Positions 1 through 6,953 of a DNA stretch of 9,684 nt are shown piece by piece. The notes beneath the pieces are model-generated. The model made no database searches, had not been told where the DNA came from, and worked only from the letters and a program-made list of their open reading frames with translations. The DNA is from Phormidesmis priestleyi. Its GTDB lineage: Bacteria; Cyanobacteriota; Cyanobacteriia; Phormidesmidales; Phormidesmidaceae. The stretch covers positions 1 to 9,684 of the forward strand of contig QBMP01000172.1 in the NCBI GenBank assembly GCA_003242115.1, read 5' to 3'. A program made the translations under genes and the position numbers. Each line of letters starts with the position of its first letter. The stretch's first letter is position 1.

Positions 1-1620
1 TTTACCTTCTTGCGATCGCGTACTGGTCAGCAAAATCATTCGCGGCCCAATCGAACTTTCTTCCGTACCCACCAATCGCAGCCGACTCAAGAAACGCTCG
101 TAGCTAGCATTATAAGCAGAATCTGGCTGAACCAATATTGGCACCGCCCGAGCTGATCGCGTTCTCATCGCCGGAATCATCCCCAACATCGGCACTTCTT
201 GGGCTTGTAGCATCGCTTCTAGTTCCTCGGCGGTGCGCACAGTCCCATCGAGCAAATCTAGCAAGTACACGACTGCGCCACCGACTACTAAGCCCGTCAG
301 CGCGCCTGCAAGCAATACCAAAAGCGGCGATGGGCGCTCAGGATCGCTGGTCACGGTAAACGGTGGCTTGGCCACCACTAAGCTGCTGACCGTTTCCGCT
401 TCAGCGGCCTGGGCATCGACTCGGCTGGCCTGAACCCGCTCGTAGAGGGCTCGGCGTAGGGCTACCTGGCTAGCTAGGCGATCGCGCTCAAGCTGCTTAT
501 TTGGCAAACTCGCATACTGCTGACGTAGGGTTCGGGCTGATTCGCCAATCACCTGCTGCTGCGAAAGCAGCGCATCGCGCTGAGTATCGAGCGATACGAG
601 CTGATTTGCCAACGCTGCCCGAGCAGGATCTAAGCTGCTATCCCGACGGACTTGAACTCCACTCGGCAGCGGTGCACTAGAGCCATTGCCTCCAACCACC
701 TCAGCCGCCCGCTGCTGCAAGAGTTGGTCATAAGCCACCAAATTATCTTTCAGCTCAACAACGCTGGGATGCTGCTCTCTTAGTCCTTGGCTTCGCAGCA
801 ACGTTATTTGAGTCTCAGCCGAAGAAATTTCTGCCCGCAGTTGCGCAATCAACGGATCGGCGCTCAATGCCGAGGAGGCATAGGCTTGCTCTGGCGTCAT
901 CCCTAGCTGTCCCTGCAAACTCCGCATTTGGGCTTCAAGTCCTGCTAGCGTAATTTGATTCGCGCGAAGCTGCTGCTGAGATCCTGTAATTGAACTGAGC
1001 AAACTACCGTCTATAGAAGCCTGAATGGCTGGCCCTTCAATGCGATCATAAGCTTCCAACGCCTGCTCAGACTCACGCAGCTCAGCCTCAATAGGCGGTA
1101 ATCGCTTATTGAGCTCATCAGTAATATCTTTTAGCCGAGCCTTATTGGTAATTTGGCTAAGCTGAATCATGGCAGTGATCATGGTATCAATGACAGTCTT
1201 CGTCAGCTCTGGGCTAGAACCTAAAAAGCGTACCGTCACCCTCTGACCTTGCGTATCGCTGCCTTCAGCAGGATCAACGGTGGTGACCTCAAGCTTAGTA
1301 TTGCTACCAATTGCTTCTGGGGTTAAATTGATGCCCTTACTTTCAAGCTGATTAGACACCTCGTCTAACACGATTTCAGAGAGCAAAAGATCTTTCGTGA
1401 TAATACCGCGACCTTGCGTTTGAATCTGAGTCGTTGTATTTGAAAACGCAATCAGCGGCGAGTTGTCTACCAAAACCGTCTCTGAGTAATACTCCACTGG
1501 CGGTTCTGGCTGAAAAGCCACCACGCTAGAAGCGCCTAAAATAGACAAAAATGTAAACAAACCCGCCCACTTGTAGCGATTTAGTGCAAGCAAATAACGT
1601 TTGATAAATGGGGATGCCAT
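1..1620 (-). CDS. Wzc-type polysaccharide chain-length determinant / BY-kinase, 3' end cut by window edge
   Basis: Inner-membrane co-polymerase and bacterial tyrosine kinase family protein that sets chain length and drives polysaccharide export with a Wza partner. The 540 visible residues begin MASPFIKRYL. A membrane helix lies at about 17-36, followed by the N-terminal Wzz-type region. A long Gln/Ala/Glu-rich periplasmic coiled-coil stretch spans about 150-400. A GNVR-like segment (LPNKQLERDRL, 372-382, then ALYERVQ) leads to the second helix at about 432-455. The cytoplasmic part ends at TSTRSQEGK (532-540), which matches the start of the family's Walker A motif, so the ATPase domain and any Tyr tail lie outside the window. 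The start is the first ATG after an in-frame TGA; no clear Shine-Dalgarno is seen. It lies 93 bp after the wza-like stop on the same strand, so co-transcription is likely. Fused kinase architecture is inferred from the P-loop start; activity cannot be judged. Confidence 0.93.
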   Translation of the reverse strand, partial: MASPFIKRYLLALNRYKWAGLFTFLSILGASSVVAFQPEPPVEYYSETVLVDNSPLIAFSNTTTQIQTQGRGIITKDLLLSEIVLDEVSNQLESKGINLTPEAIGSNTKLEVTTVDPAEGSDTQGQRVTVRFLGSSPELTKTVIDTMITAMIQLSQITNKARLKDITDELNKRLPPIEAELRESEQALEAYDRIEGPAIQASIDGSLLSSITGSQQQLRANQITLAGLEAQMRSLQGQLGMTPEQAYASSALSADPLIAQLRAEISSAETQITLLRSQGLREQHPSVVELKDNLVAYDQLLQQRAAEVVGGNGSSAPLPSGVQVRRDSSLDPARAALANQLVSLDTQRDALLSQQQVIGESARTLRQQYASLPNKQLERDRLASQVALRRALYERVQASRVDAQAAEAETVSSLVVAKPPFTVTSDPERPSPLLVLLAGALTGLVVGGAVVYLLDLLDGTVRTAEELEAMLQAQEVPMLGMIPAMRTRSARAVPILVQPDSAYNASYERFLSRLRLVGTEESSIGPRMILLTSTRSQEGK

Positions 1621-1713
1621 AGTTCTACGCTTTAGAATTTCAGTGGGCGGATATCAAGATTTAAGAAAAATGTAGGCAGAACAAAACGATAAATCCTTAC
1701 CAGGAACCGCCCT

Positions 1714-3309
1714 CTAAAAACGGTTGCTATTTGAACGGCCATCTAAGAAATCATTAAAGAAATTGGTAAATCCTAGAACGTCGCGGAAAGGCCGAGAAAT
1801 AGTTTGAATCGCATACGATAGCCGCCCAAGAAAGTTACGACCCACCACAATTACATCGCTGTCTTCCAACGGCGGATTTTGGGTGATGTCGCCTTCAATC
1901 GCTGCCCTGGCATCTAAACGAAGGGTTACCGCTCTACCCGTTTCAGGGTCAAAGCGAATCAGCGCCACCTCACCGAGGTTAGCATCATCAATACTAATGC
2001 CTAACTGCGATACGCCATCGACAAACGTACTGCCATTGTTCAGGTTGAGCGTGCCAACGCCGCCTCGTCCTCCCGTATAGTTGAGAAAACGCACGTTGAT
2101 GATAGGTTGAGCCAGCGTAGAGCGAGCCACTAAGTAGCGGTCATATTCATCAAGCTGGTTGGGATCTAGCTCTGGGACAATGACGACATCACCGTCTTCT
2201 AAGCGTACGTCCGGGAGCGCACTACCTTCTTTTAGCGGTGTGAATAAATCCACATTGACGGTTTCTTCGACTAATCTGCCGTCGCGCTGCAATCGCCGCT
2301 GCACTTGAATAGCGCGTAAATCTGACATGCGAGTAGCGCCGCCAGCTGTTAGCAGCGCCGTTGCCACGCTCGGCTCGGCTAAGGGATAAAATCCGGGGCG
2401 CTGCACAGATCCCAAAATGGTGACCTCAACGCTGCGTTGGCTTACCAGCGTCACTGCGACATCTCGAGGTTCGCGGATGACAACGTATTGATTGTAAACC
2501 AAGCGCAGACGGTCTTCGGCTTCACCTAATGTCAGCCCCTTGAAAGGGACTGCGCCTTGAATCGGCACGACTACGTTACCTTGTAAGTCCAACGTAGCTT
2601 GAAAGCTTAAATCGGGGTAGCGCTGGACGCTAACAAAAATGGCGTCTCCAGGGCCGAGATGATAATCATCAAAAGCAGGCTGTAGATTGGTAGGGGTAAT
2701 AACCGTATTTGGAATCGTCAGTGGCCTTTCATACTGAGGCCCAGTAGGGGGTGGCAAGGTAGGTATTTGAGTCTGAGCGTCGAAACTCTCACTGCCATTG
2801 CTGAAAGGTTCAGTTTGATCCGTCGGTTGAGCAGGTGATGAGTCAGGCAATGACAACGCTGGTTGAGCAGATGTGCCGTTTGCTGGCGGCGCTGTTTGTT
2901 CGGCAGGCGGCAGCATTGGTAGCGATTCCTGTGCCTGCGCTGTTTGGACTTGCGCTGTTTGGACTTGTACTGTCTGTGCCTGCGCTGTCTGGACTTGGGC
3001 TGACTGGACTTGTGCCGTTTGAGTCAGTGCTTTTTGGGGTTGATCAATTTCAGTCGCTGACTGCTGACGCTGCCATTCTTGTGCTTGAGCGGGCACGGCG
3101 ATGCTCACTAGGCTGGCAAAGCAAAGTGTTTGTACCAATCGGTAAACCGAAGGTGCGACTTTATGCGCCGCTATTTGCTTGGATACCGTATTGCTAGAAA
3201 CTACGTTAGCCAACCCGTTGTGAACTATCCGCTGACGGCTGCTCGGGTTAATAGCTGAAGATCGCCTCGGAAGGAATAAGCGATTGGAATTTGATAAACC
3301 CTTATTCAT
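1714..3309 (-). CDS. Wza-type outer-membrane polysaccharide export protein (SLBB domains)
   Basis: Periplasmic/outer-membrane channel protein for exopolysaccharide export, 531 aa. The hydrophobic core at about 58-74 ends in a signal peptidase I-like AQA site (about 75-77). There is no lipobox Cys, unlike E. coli Wza. The region before that core is unusually long (about 55 residues, Ser/Asn/Arg-rich). A Gln/Ala/Pro-rich linker (78-210) contains a pentapeptide repeat. The Poly_export domain spans about 213-288 (YHLGPGDAIFVSV, then LTLGEAEDRL). A first SLBB domain covers about 292-378 (VTILGSVQRPGFYPL, TAGGA, LEDGDVVIVPE). A second SLBB-like unit is at about 404-489 (LEDSDVIVVG). An amphipathic C-terminal helix (about 494-524) could form the outer-membrane ring as in Wza. 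The ATG at 3309 is chosen because no other ATG or GTG precedes the hydrophobic core; a TTG at codon 33 is the alternative. It is followed by the Wzc-like gene, its expected partner. Confidence 0.93.
   Translation of the reverse strand: MNKGLSNSNRLFLPRRSSAINPSSRQRIVHNGLANVVSSNTVSKQIAAHKVAPSVYRLVQTLCFASLVSIAVPAQAQEWQRQQSATEIDQPQKALTQTAQVQSAQVQTAQAQTVQVQTAQVQTAQAQESLPMLPPAEQTAPPANGTSAQPALSLPDSSPAQPTDQTEPFSNGSESFDAQTQIPTLPPPTGPQYERPLTIPNTVITPTNLQPAFDDYHLGPGDAIFVSVQRYPDLSFQATLDLQGNVVVPIQGAVPFKGLTLGEAEDRLRLVYNQYVVIREPRDVAVTLVSQRSVEVTILGSVQRPGFYPLAEPSVATALLTAGGATRMSDLRAIQVQRRLQRDGRLVEETVNVDLFTPLKEGSALPDVRLEDGDVVIVPELDPNQLDEYDRYLVARSTLAQPIINVRFLNYTGGRGGVGTLNLNNGSTFVDGVSQLGISIDDANLGEVALIRFDPETGRAVTLRLDARAAIEGDITQNPPLEDSDVIVVGRNFLGRLSYAIQTISRPFRDVLGFTNFFNDFLDGRSNSNRF
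2932..3021 (-). repeat. 15-bp tandem repeat encoding six Q-[TS]-[AV]-Q-[VA] units
   Basis: Residues 97-126 of the Wza-type protein consist of six consecutive pentapeptides: QTAQV, QSAQV, QTAQA, QTVQV, QTAQV, QTAQA. They are encoded by imperfect 15-bp units. The array lies in the linker between the signal peptide and the export domain, so copy number changes would lengthen or shorten the linker without breaking the frame. The function of the linker is unknown. Confidence 0.9.
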
Positions 3310-3394
3310 AACTTTTCAATTCACTTTATTTTTGAGTGCTGCTTGGAATGCTGTGAAAGCCTAGTGAATAGAAGCTCTTGACCCTATAAGCACC

Positions 3395-3431
3395 TTATCT
3401 AAGTAACTTATCTGTAACTTATCTAAGTAAC
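3395..3431. repeat. Three tandem 11-13-bp repeats with dyad symmetry upstream of wza-like gene
   Basis: TTATCTAAGTAAC occurs at 3395-3407 and 3419-3431, with the shortened copy TTATCTGTAAC at 3408-3418 between them. The long copies contain the dyad (A)CTTA-TC-TAAG(T). Similar fragments (AGCAAC, TATAAGCAAC) continue to about 3456. The array lies about 85-120 bp upstream of the wza-like start codon, a reasonable place for regulator binding. That role is inference only. Confidence 0.45.
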
Positions 3432-3461
3432 TACAAGCTCAGCAACTATAAGCAACTCAGG

Positions 3462-3475
3462 GGGTATTGCTACCC
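3462..3475 (-). promoter_or_regulatory. Small hairpin with GCAA tetraloop upstream of wza-like gene
   Basis: On the minus strand the sequence reads GGGTA-GCAA-TACCC, a perfect 5-bp stem closed by a GNRA-type tetraloop. If the wza-like transcript starts upstream of it, the hairpin would lie in the 5' leader. The stem is short and no partner structure was identified, so the functional claim is weak. Confidence 0.25.
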
Positions 3476-3533
3476 TCAGTAAAACTACCGTAGACACTAC
3501 CTTATCTTATGGACTTACGTGTTCTGCAAGGTC

Positions 3534-3562
3534 AAAAAAAGAACATTAACGAATCTTTTTTT
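3534..3562 (-). terminator. Possible A/T-rich terminator after the exosortase-associated gene
   Basis: A perfect 9-bp inverted repeat, AAAAAAAGA / TCTTTTTTT, is separated by 11 nt and lies about 80 bp downstream of the exosortase-associated stop codon. Read on the minus strand, the right arm gives a run of seven U residues. The stem is almost entirely A-U, so it is weaker than a canonical rho-independent terminator; because it is symmetric it could act in both directions. Confidence 0.35.
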
Positions 3563-3643
3563 AGTCTCTATGTCATCTACATATTTGTTTTGATGTTCGC
3601 GTAGTTGCTTTAGTAGTTACCTTTTGGCTCGCTTTTAATCATT

Positions 3644-4405
3644 CTACAGACCGTTATTCTCTGCGCCATCTTTAGGCTTTTCCAGAAATGCTGTCTGTAA
3701 AAGCACCTGCTGAAGGGTTTGACCTAAAGACTCAGCTAAAGGTTTACGAGAAACAATGTCACCAAATGGAGCAATTGGCAACCAAAGACTAACGGCAACC
3801 CACGGCATTCTTTGGTAATCACGCCATTGCGTTTTTTGGTCAGCCCAAAACCACTTGGCTGGTGAGGCATTGCCCCCTGCTGGCCAGGCGTACCATTGTA
3901 AAACGGCGTACGTTTGGCCTTCATTCCATGCACGGAAGAAGTCAGCCTTGATCCGGACAGTTTGAGAATTTTTGGAATGATTTGTAGAGACATTAAAGGA
4001 TAATGACTGGCGTGAATCTATTGACCAATGCTGGGCTCCTTTAATATCTAGCCACTCAACTTCTGGCTGATCGGCTTCATATATCTGTGGCCGCAATAGA
4101 AGAAAAATGGGTGGGTTGTTCGGATTTTCAGAACTTTCAGCCTCAGGTTGGTTAGCTTTGGCGGATAGCTGCTGAATAGACCATTTGTGGCCCCCGATTT
4201 TAGTTTCAATATGATCGTCGGTGATCCAGCCAGGGATCTCAATGCCTTGCGTAGGAATGGCCTGCAAGGCGGTGCGAGTGGTGGCCGGTAGTTTTGGTGG
4301 CGAGGCCCAAGGCCAGCCAGCAGAATACAGCGGTAGCGCGCTGATAATAACGAAGAGCGCTAAAGCGCTGACCAGAATAAGCTTGGTGACAGACTTTTTA
4401 ACCAA
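3644..4405 (-). CDS. Cyanoexosortase B system-associated protein
   Basis: Single-span membrane protein that accompanies cyanoexosortase B; its biochemical role in PEP-CTERM-type sorting is not established. From the TTG at 4405 it is 253 aa: a Lys-rich start (VKKSVTKL), one hydrophobic helix (about 9-25), then SALPLYSAGWPWASPPKL, and a soluble, presumably extracytoplasmic domain. That domain holds EIPGWI, GGHKWSIQQL and a Trp-rich core (VLQWYAWPAGG, PAKWFWADQ, WRDYQRMPWVAVSLWLP). Recognition rests on the GGHKWS and WPWxxPPKL features plus its position directly after the exosortase gene. The start is uncertain. There is no ATG in the first part of the frame. The frame stays open to a TTG at 4585 (313 aa) and a GTG at 4576, but both would overlap the exosortase gene by about 100 bp with unconvincing extra residues. 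I prefer 4405, placed just before the Lys-rich stretch and helix, although no Shine-Dalgarno is visible there. Confidence 0.8.
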   Translation of the reverse strand: MVKKSVTKLILVSALALFVIISALPLYSAGWPWASPPKLPATTRTALQAIPTQGIEIPGWITDDHIETKIGGHKWSIQQLSAKANQPEAESSENPNNPPIFLLLRPQIYEADQPEVEWLDIKGAQHWSIDSRQSLSFNVSTNHSKNSQTVRIKADFFRAWNEGQTYAVLQWYAWPAGGNASPAKWFWADQKTQWRDYQRMPWVAVSLWLPIAPFGDIVSRKPLAESLGQTLQQVLLQTAFLEKPKDGAENNGL

Positions 4406-4427
4406 TTTTTTTCGGCTTTTTTTCGGC
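4406..4427 (-). repeat. Twin 11-bp repeat with A7 tracts at the start of the exosortase-associated gene
   Basis: On the minus strand GCCGAAAAAAA occurs twice back to back, directly before the TTG taken as start. Two A7 homopolymers 4 bp apart are prone to polymerase slippage and to base-calling error. They matter here because a different frame, beginning with GTG at 4475 just after the exosortase stop, runs into them. Confidence 0.8.
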
Positions 4428-4478
4428 TGAGTGGAACGGCAAAGGAATGAGTAAAAGGAAGGGGGGAATGGCCACAGG

Positions 4479-5504
4479 CTAGAAATAGTCGTGCCTGGGT
4501 CGATCAGTTCGTTTTGGTGAATTAGATAGTGGATCAGAGATGGGACGATCGCTATGGTTGCTATCTGCGGCTGCACCTGAGTCAATCGCAGATATGTCAG
4601 CGCTAGTTACAGATCCGGTGGCGGCACCGACTTTAAGTGCCCCGACTTTGAGCGTAGTGGGGGCGTAGCGTTCTAGTAGCTGAATCAAAACGATCAGCAT
4701 TCCGAGCATGGCGGCTGAATAAAGGTCGCCGCCCCAGCTTTCGTGAAGCCAATCAAAAGCTGCACTCATTTGCGCGCCGTGAAAAAAGGTGAGGGTGGTG
4801 TTGCGAATGATGTTGCCGATGACGCTGACACCGATAATGCCGATGAAAAATAGCCCTGTTCTGAGTCGGGAGCGATATAGCCCTGTCCAGTAGGTCAAAA
4901 TTAAGCCCATGAAGAGGCTGGTAAAGAGCATTTTAAGACCCGCGCAGTGAGGGGCGACTTCAACGAGCTGATCGTTGACGGATAGGTAGATGCCATCGAC
5001 TTGGACATTGATATCGAACTGGAGCAGAATGAAGCCCGCAACGGCTGCGATGAATGCCTGTAGCGGCAGAATGTAGGGCTCAATGAGGTAAGGGAGCTGG
5101 GTGGGCGTTGAGAGTAGGACTAACAGCCACGGAAACCAGTGCAGGCGAAATCCGGCGAGTCCTTTAATCGCTAGCAAAAGCCCCAGCAGTAATAGGGGCA
5201 GCGATAAGTTCATGAGATCGGGTAGGCGACTGCTGTAAAGAGCAGCCGCTAACGCTAGCAATGGGATCGCTAGCCAGTGCAGTTTGTCAGGCAGGGTTTC
5301 CCAGTGCGATCGCGATTCCCAAACCAAATACATCGCAAACGGAATGCCTAAAAGCCCATGACTAAAGTATTCGTGCTGAATGCTGATGGATTTATTTAGC
5401 CAGCCATCGACCCAGTGCCATAGCAAGGGCACATAGAGAACACCGACGAGGCCAATGATAAGACCTTCCAGAGGAAGGTAGAGGTTGCGCTTGGAGGTCA
5501 GCAT
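4479..5504 (-). CDS. xrtB: Cyanoexosortase B (exosortase/archaeosortase family membrane protease-transpeptidase)
   Basis: Multi-pass inner-membrane cysteine enzyme of 341 aa, expected to recognise and cleave C-terminal PEP-CTERM-type sorting signals of exported proteins, usually in bacteria making exopolysaccharide. About eight hydrophobic segments lie between residues 10 and 276. The family's catalytic residues are all present: Cys187 in VAPHCAGLKML, Arg234 in GNIIRNTTL, and His254 in DWLHESWGG. The N-terminal motif HEYFSHG (44-50) is also typical. After the last helix there is a hydrophilic tail of about 60 residues rich in Ser, Ala and Asp, longer than the core needs and probably disordered. 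The ATG lies inside the end of the aminotransferase gene (7-bp overlap ATGCTGA), implying translational coupling. The gene for the associated protein follows at once. The subtype B call depends on that neighbour and overall resemblance; membership in the exosortase family is much surer. Confidence 0.92.
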   Translation of the reverse strand: MLTSKRNLYLPLEGLIIGLVGVLYVPLLWHWVDGWLNKSISIQHEYFSHGLLGIPFAMYLVWESRSHWETLPDKLHWLAIPLLALAAALYSSRLPDLMNLSLPLLLLGLLLAIKGLAGFRLHWFPWLLVLLSTPTQLPYLIEPYILPLQAFIAAVAGFILLQFDINVQVDGIYLSVNDQLVEVAPHCAGLKMLFTSLFMGLILTYWTGLYRSRLRTGLFFIGIIGVSVIGNIIRNTTLTFFHGAQMSAAFDWLHESWGGDLYSAAMLGMLIVLIQLLERYAPTTLKVGALKVGAATGSVTSADISAIDSGAAADSNHSDRPISDPLSNSPKRTDRPRHDYF

Positions 5505-6706
5505 GAGGAGGGGGAGAGCGATGAAGGGGCAACTGGGCTGGTCGCGGTTGATGATTCAGCCGCTGTGAGAATGGATTTGATGGCACTGACTACTCGGTCT
5601 ACTTGGGTGAAGGTGAGGCCGGGATACATCGGTAGTGACAGAATTTCTTGACTGAGGGCTTCGGCATGAGGAAAATCGCCTGCGCGGTGGCCTAATGACT
5701 GAAAAGCGGGCTGTAAGTGACAGGGCGTAGGGTAGTGAATGCCGGTTTGAATATCAAGGCTATTGAGTTCTAGCTGTAGGCGAGTGCGATCTATGGGGCA
5801 ATCGTTGGTTACTTTGACGACATAGAGATGATACACATGGCCTTCGCCGCTGACGTTTTGGATGGGTTGAATGCCTTTGGTTGCTAGATCTGCTAGGGAT
5901 TGGTCGTAGTGGGCCGCTAGCCGGTTGCGGTCTTGATTCCAGCCTAACAGGTGGGGAAGTTTGAGGTTGAGGATACCGGCTTGTACTGTATCCAATCGGC
6001 TGTTGGTTCCACCCGGATCGGTGTGAAAATATTTGCGGGTGGCTCCGTAGTTGCGCAGCGATCGCACCGTTTGAGCCACCAGCTCCTCGCGGGTAACGAG
6101 CATTCCGCTATCGCCCAGCGCCCCCAGGTTTTTGCTGGGGTAAAAGCTGTAGGCCGCCGCCAAGCCGACTGAGCCAGCCCGGTAGCCTTCGCGCTCGGCC
6201 AAATGCGCCTGAGCCGCATCTTCAAAAATGATTAAATCGTAGCGCTTGGCCAAATCGAGCAAAGCCGTTGGCGACACCATTTGACCGTAGAGATGCACCG
6301 GCAAAATCGCTCGTGTTTTGCGGGTGATGGCGCATTCGGCGGCGACTAGATCAATCAGGGCGGTGTGCGGACAGCAATCGACAAATACGGGAGTGGCTCC
6401 GGCTCTAACGACGCCAATCAGAGTGGCGATGAAGGTGTTGGCCGGTAAAATCACTTCATCGCCAGCGCAGATGCCACAAGCGCGTAGGCCAAGCGCGATC
6501 GCATCGGTGCCGCAGCCGACCCCGACCCCGTGCGCTGTTTGGCAAGCCTGAGCAAATGCCGCCTCAAACTCGGTCACCGCTTGACCCAGTACGTAGTCTC
6601 CTTGCGCTAGGGTCGCTTCAACTACGGCTAAAATTTTGGCCTGAAGGGGCCGATGCTGCCACGAAAGATCAACAAACGGAATCGGCAAGCTAGATGAAGG
6701 GGTCAT
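5498..6706 (-). CDS. DegT/DnrJ/EryC1/StrS family sugar aminotransferase
   Basis: PLP-dependent, fold-type I enzyme of 402 aa that typically transfers an amino group from glutamate to a keto-sugar nucleotide, supplying amino sugars for surface polysaccharides. Family landmarks in order: IPFVDL (9-14), GCGTDAI (65-70), PANTFIATL (88-96), the HLYGQ motif (138-142), FEDAAQAH (161-168, with the cofactor-ring Asp163), the PLP lysine Lys192 in SFYPSKNLGALGDSG, NYGA (219-222), NSRLDTVQAGIL (235-246), and HYPTPCHLQPAF near the C-terminus. Length is normal, with a Ser/Pro/Ala-rich tail of about 20 residues that overlaps the exosortase start. The exact substrate cannot be read from the sequence. As first gene of the minus-strand run it probably follows a promoter in the divergent region 6707-6953. 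The ATG at 6706 has no strong Shine-Dalgarno but gives the expected N-terminus. Confidence 0.93.
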   Translation of the reverse strand: MTPSSSLPIPFVDLSWQHRPLQAKILAVVEATLAQGDYVLGQAVTEFEAAFAQACQTAHGVGVGCGTDAIALGLRACGICAGDEVILPANTFIATLIGVVRAGATPVFVDCCPHTALIDLVAAECAITRKTRAILPVHLYGQMVSPTALLDLAKRYDLIIFEDAAQAHLAEREGYRAGSVGLAAAYSFYPSKNLGALGDSGMLVTREELVAQTVRSLRNYGATRKYFHTDPGGTNSRLDTVQAGILNLKLPHLLGWNQDRNRLAAHYDQSLADLATKGIQPIQNVSGEGHVYHLYVVKVTNDCPIDRTRLQLELNSLDIQTGIHYPTPCHLQPAFQSLGHRAGDFPHAEALSQEILSLPMYPGLTFTQVDRVVSAIKSILTAAESSTATSPVAPSSLSPSSC

Positions 6707-6953
6707 AACAAAGGCGAAGCGTGCACAGGCTGCACATCAAGAACGGGCGCTTTTGACGATTGCTCAAACGCTATTAGCTATTGTCGGAGGCTGCGGTCAG
6801 AAGCTATTGATAGTTTGGACTGATTTTGTGCCGCTCAACTTGGCAATGGATGAATTCTCTGTAAAACTTGCTTAAATTACTTCAACAGGTTTTGATTAGA
6901 TAGCTAAAGAGTGCCCTGTCGTCGTGGCATCGTTACATCTCGACGCTAGACTT
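6707..6953. promoter_or_regulatory. Divergent intergenic region between the aminotransferase and a small conserved gene
   Basis: This is the only divergent gap in the window, so it should hold promoters for both the exosortase-locus run (leftward) and the small gene at 6954 (rightward). A short hairpin-forming repeat, GTGCA-CAGGC-TGCAC, lies at 6721-6735, 14 bp before the aminotransferase start. No coding sequence was recognised. No convincing leftward -35/-10 pair was found. Confidence 0.55.
6840..6867 (+). promoter_or_regulatory. Candidate sigma-70-type promoter for the small conserved gene
   Basis: TTGGCA (6840-6845) and TAAAAC (6862-6867) are separated by 16 bp. They match the -35 consensus at five of six positions and the -10 at four of six. 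Transcription would begin about 75-80 bp before the ATG at 6954. This is a pattern match by eye; similar matches arise by chance in AT-rich gaps. Confidence 0.3.

Larger units (their letters stand above)
3310..3643. other. 334-bp intergenic spacer upstream of the wza-like gene
   Basis: This gap separates the exosortase-associated gene from the wza-like gene, both on the minus strand. It is AT-rich and has no convincing gene. It holds a short direct-repeat array with dyads (3395-3431), a small hairpin (3462-3475), an A/T-rich inverted repeat that could end the upstream transcript (3534-3562), and a 31-codon plus-strand ORF (3509-3604) without a visible ribosome-binding site. The length and content suggest that wza-wzc has its own promoter here, although I could not find a convincing -35/-10 pair. 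Confidence 0.6.

Noticed and set aside
138..433. Two plus-strand open frames opposite the wzc-like gene
   Set aside because: Both lie antisense to the second membrane helix and cytoplasmic start of Wzc and show no family features or ribosome-binding site.
1704..1726. Terminator after the wza-like gene (AACCG / CGGTT around the stop codon)
   Set aside because: The stem is only 5 bp with an 11-nt loop and no T-run follows; the short gap to the wzc-like gene fits co-transcription.
2835..3197. Plus-strand 120-codon open frame opposite the wza-like gene
   Set aside because: It is the antisense of the repeat-rich linker and signal region of a well-supported gene; its Leu/Val/Gly-rich repeats mirror the sense repeat.
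3395..3456. CRISPR-like array upstream of wza
   Set aside because: Units are 11-13 bp, adjacent, without spacers of constant length, and there are no cas genes.
4406..4585. Extending the exosortase-associated protein to the TTG at 4585
   Set aside because: The extra 60 residues overlap the end of the exosortase gene and look unlike a membrane-protein N-terminus; the Lys-rich segment and helix fit a start near 4405.
6721..6735. Operator or riboswitch at GTGCA-CAGGC-TGCAC before the aminotransferase
   Set aside because: A 5-bp stem with no further conserved structure is too little to claim regulation; it is mentioned only as content of the gap.
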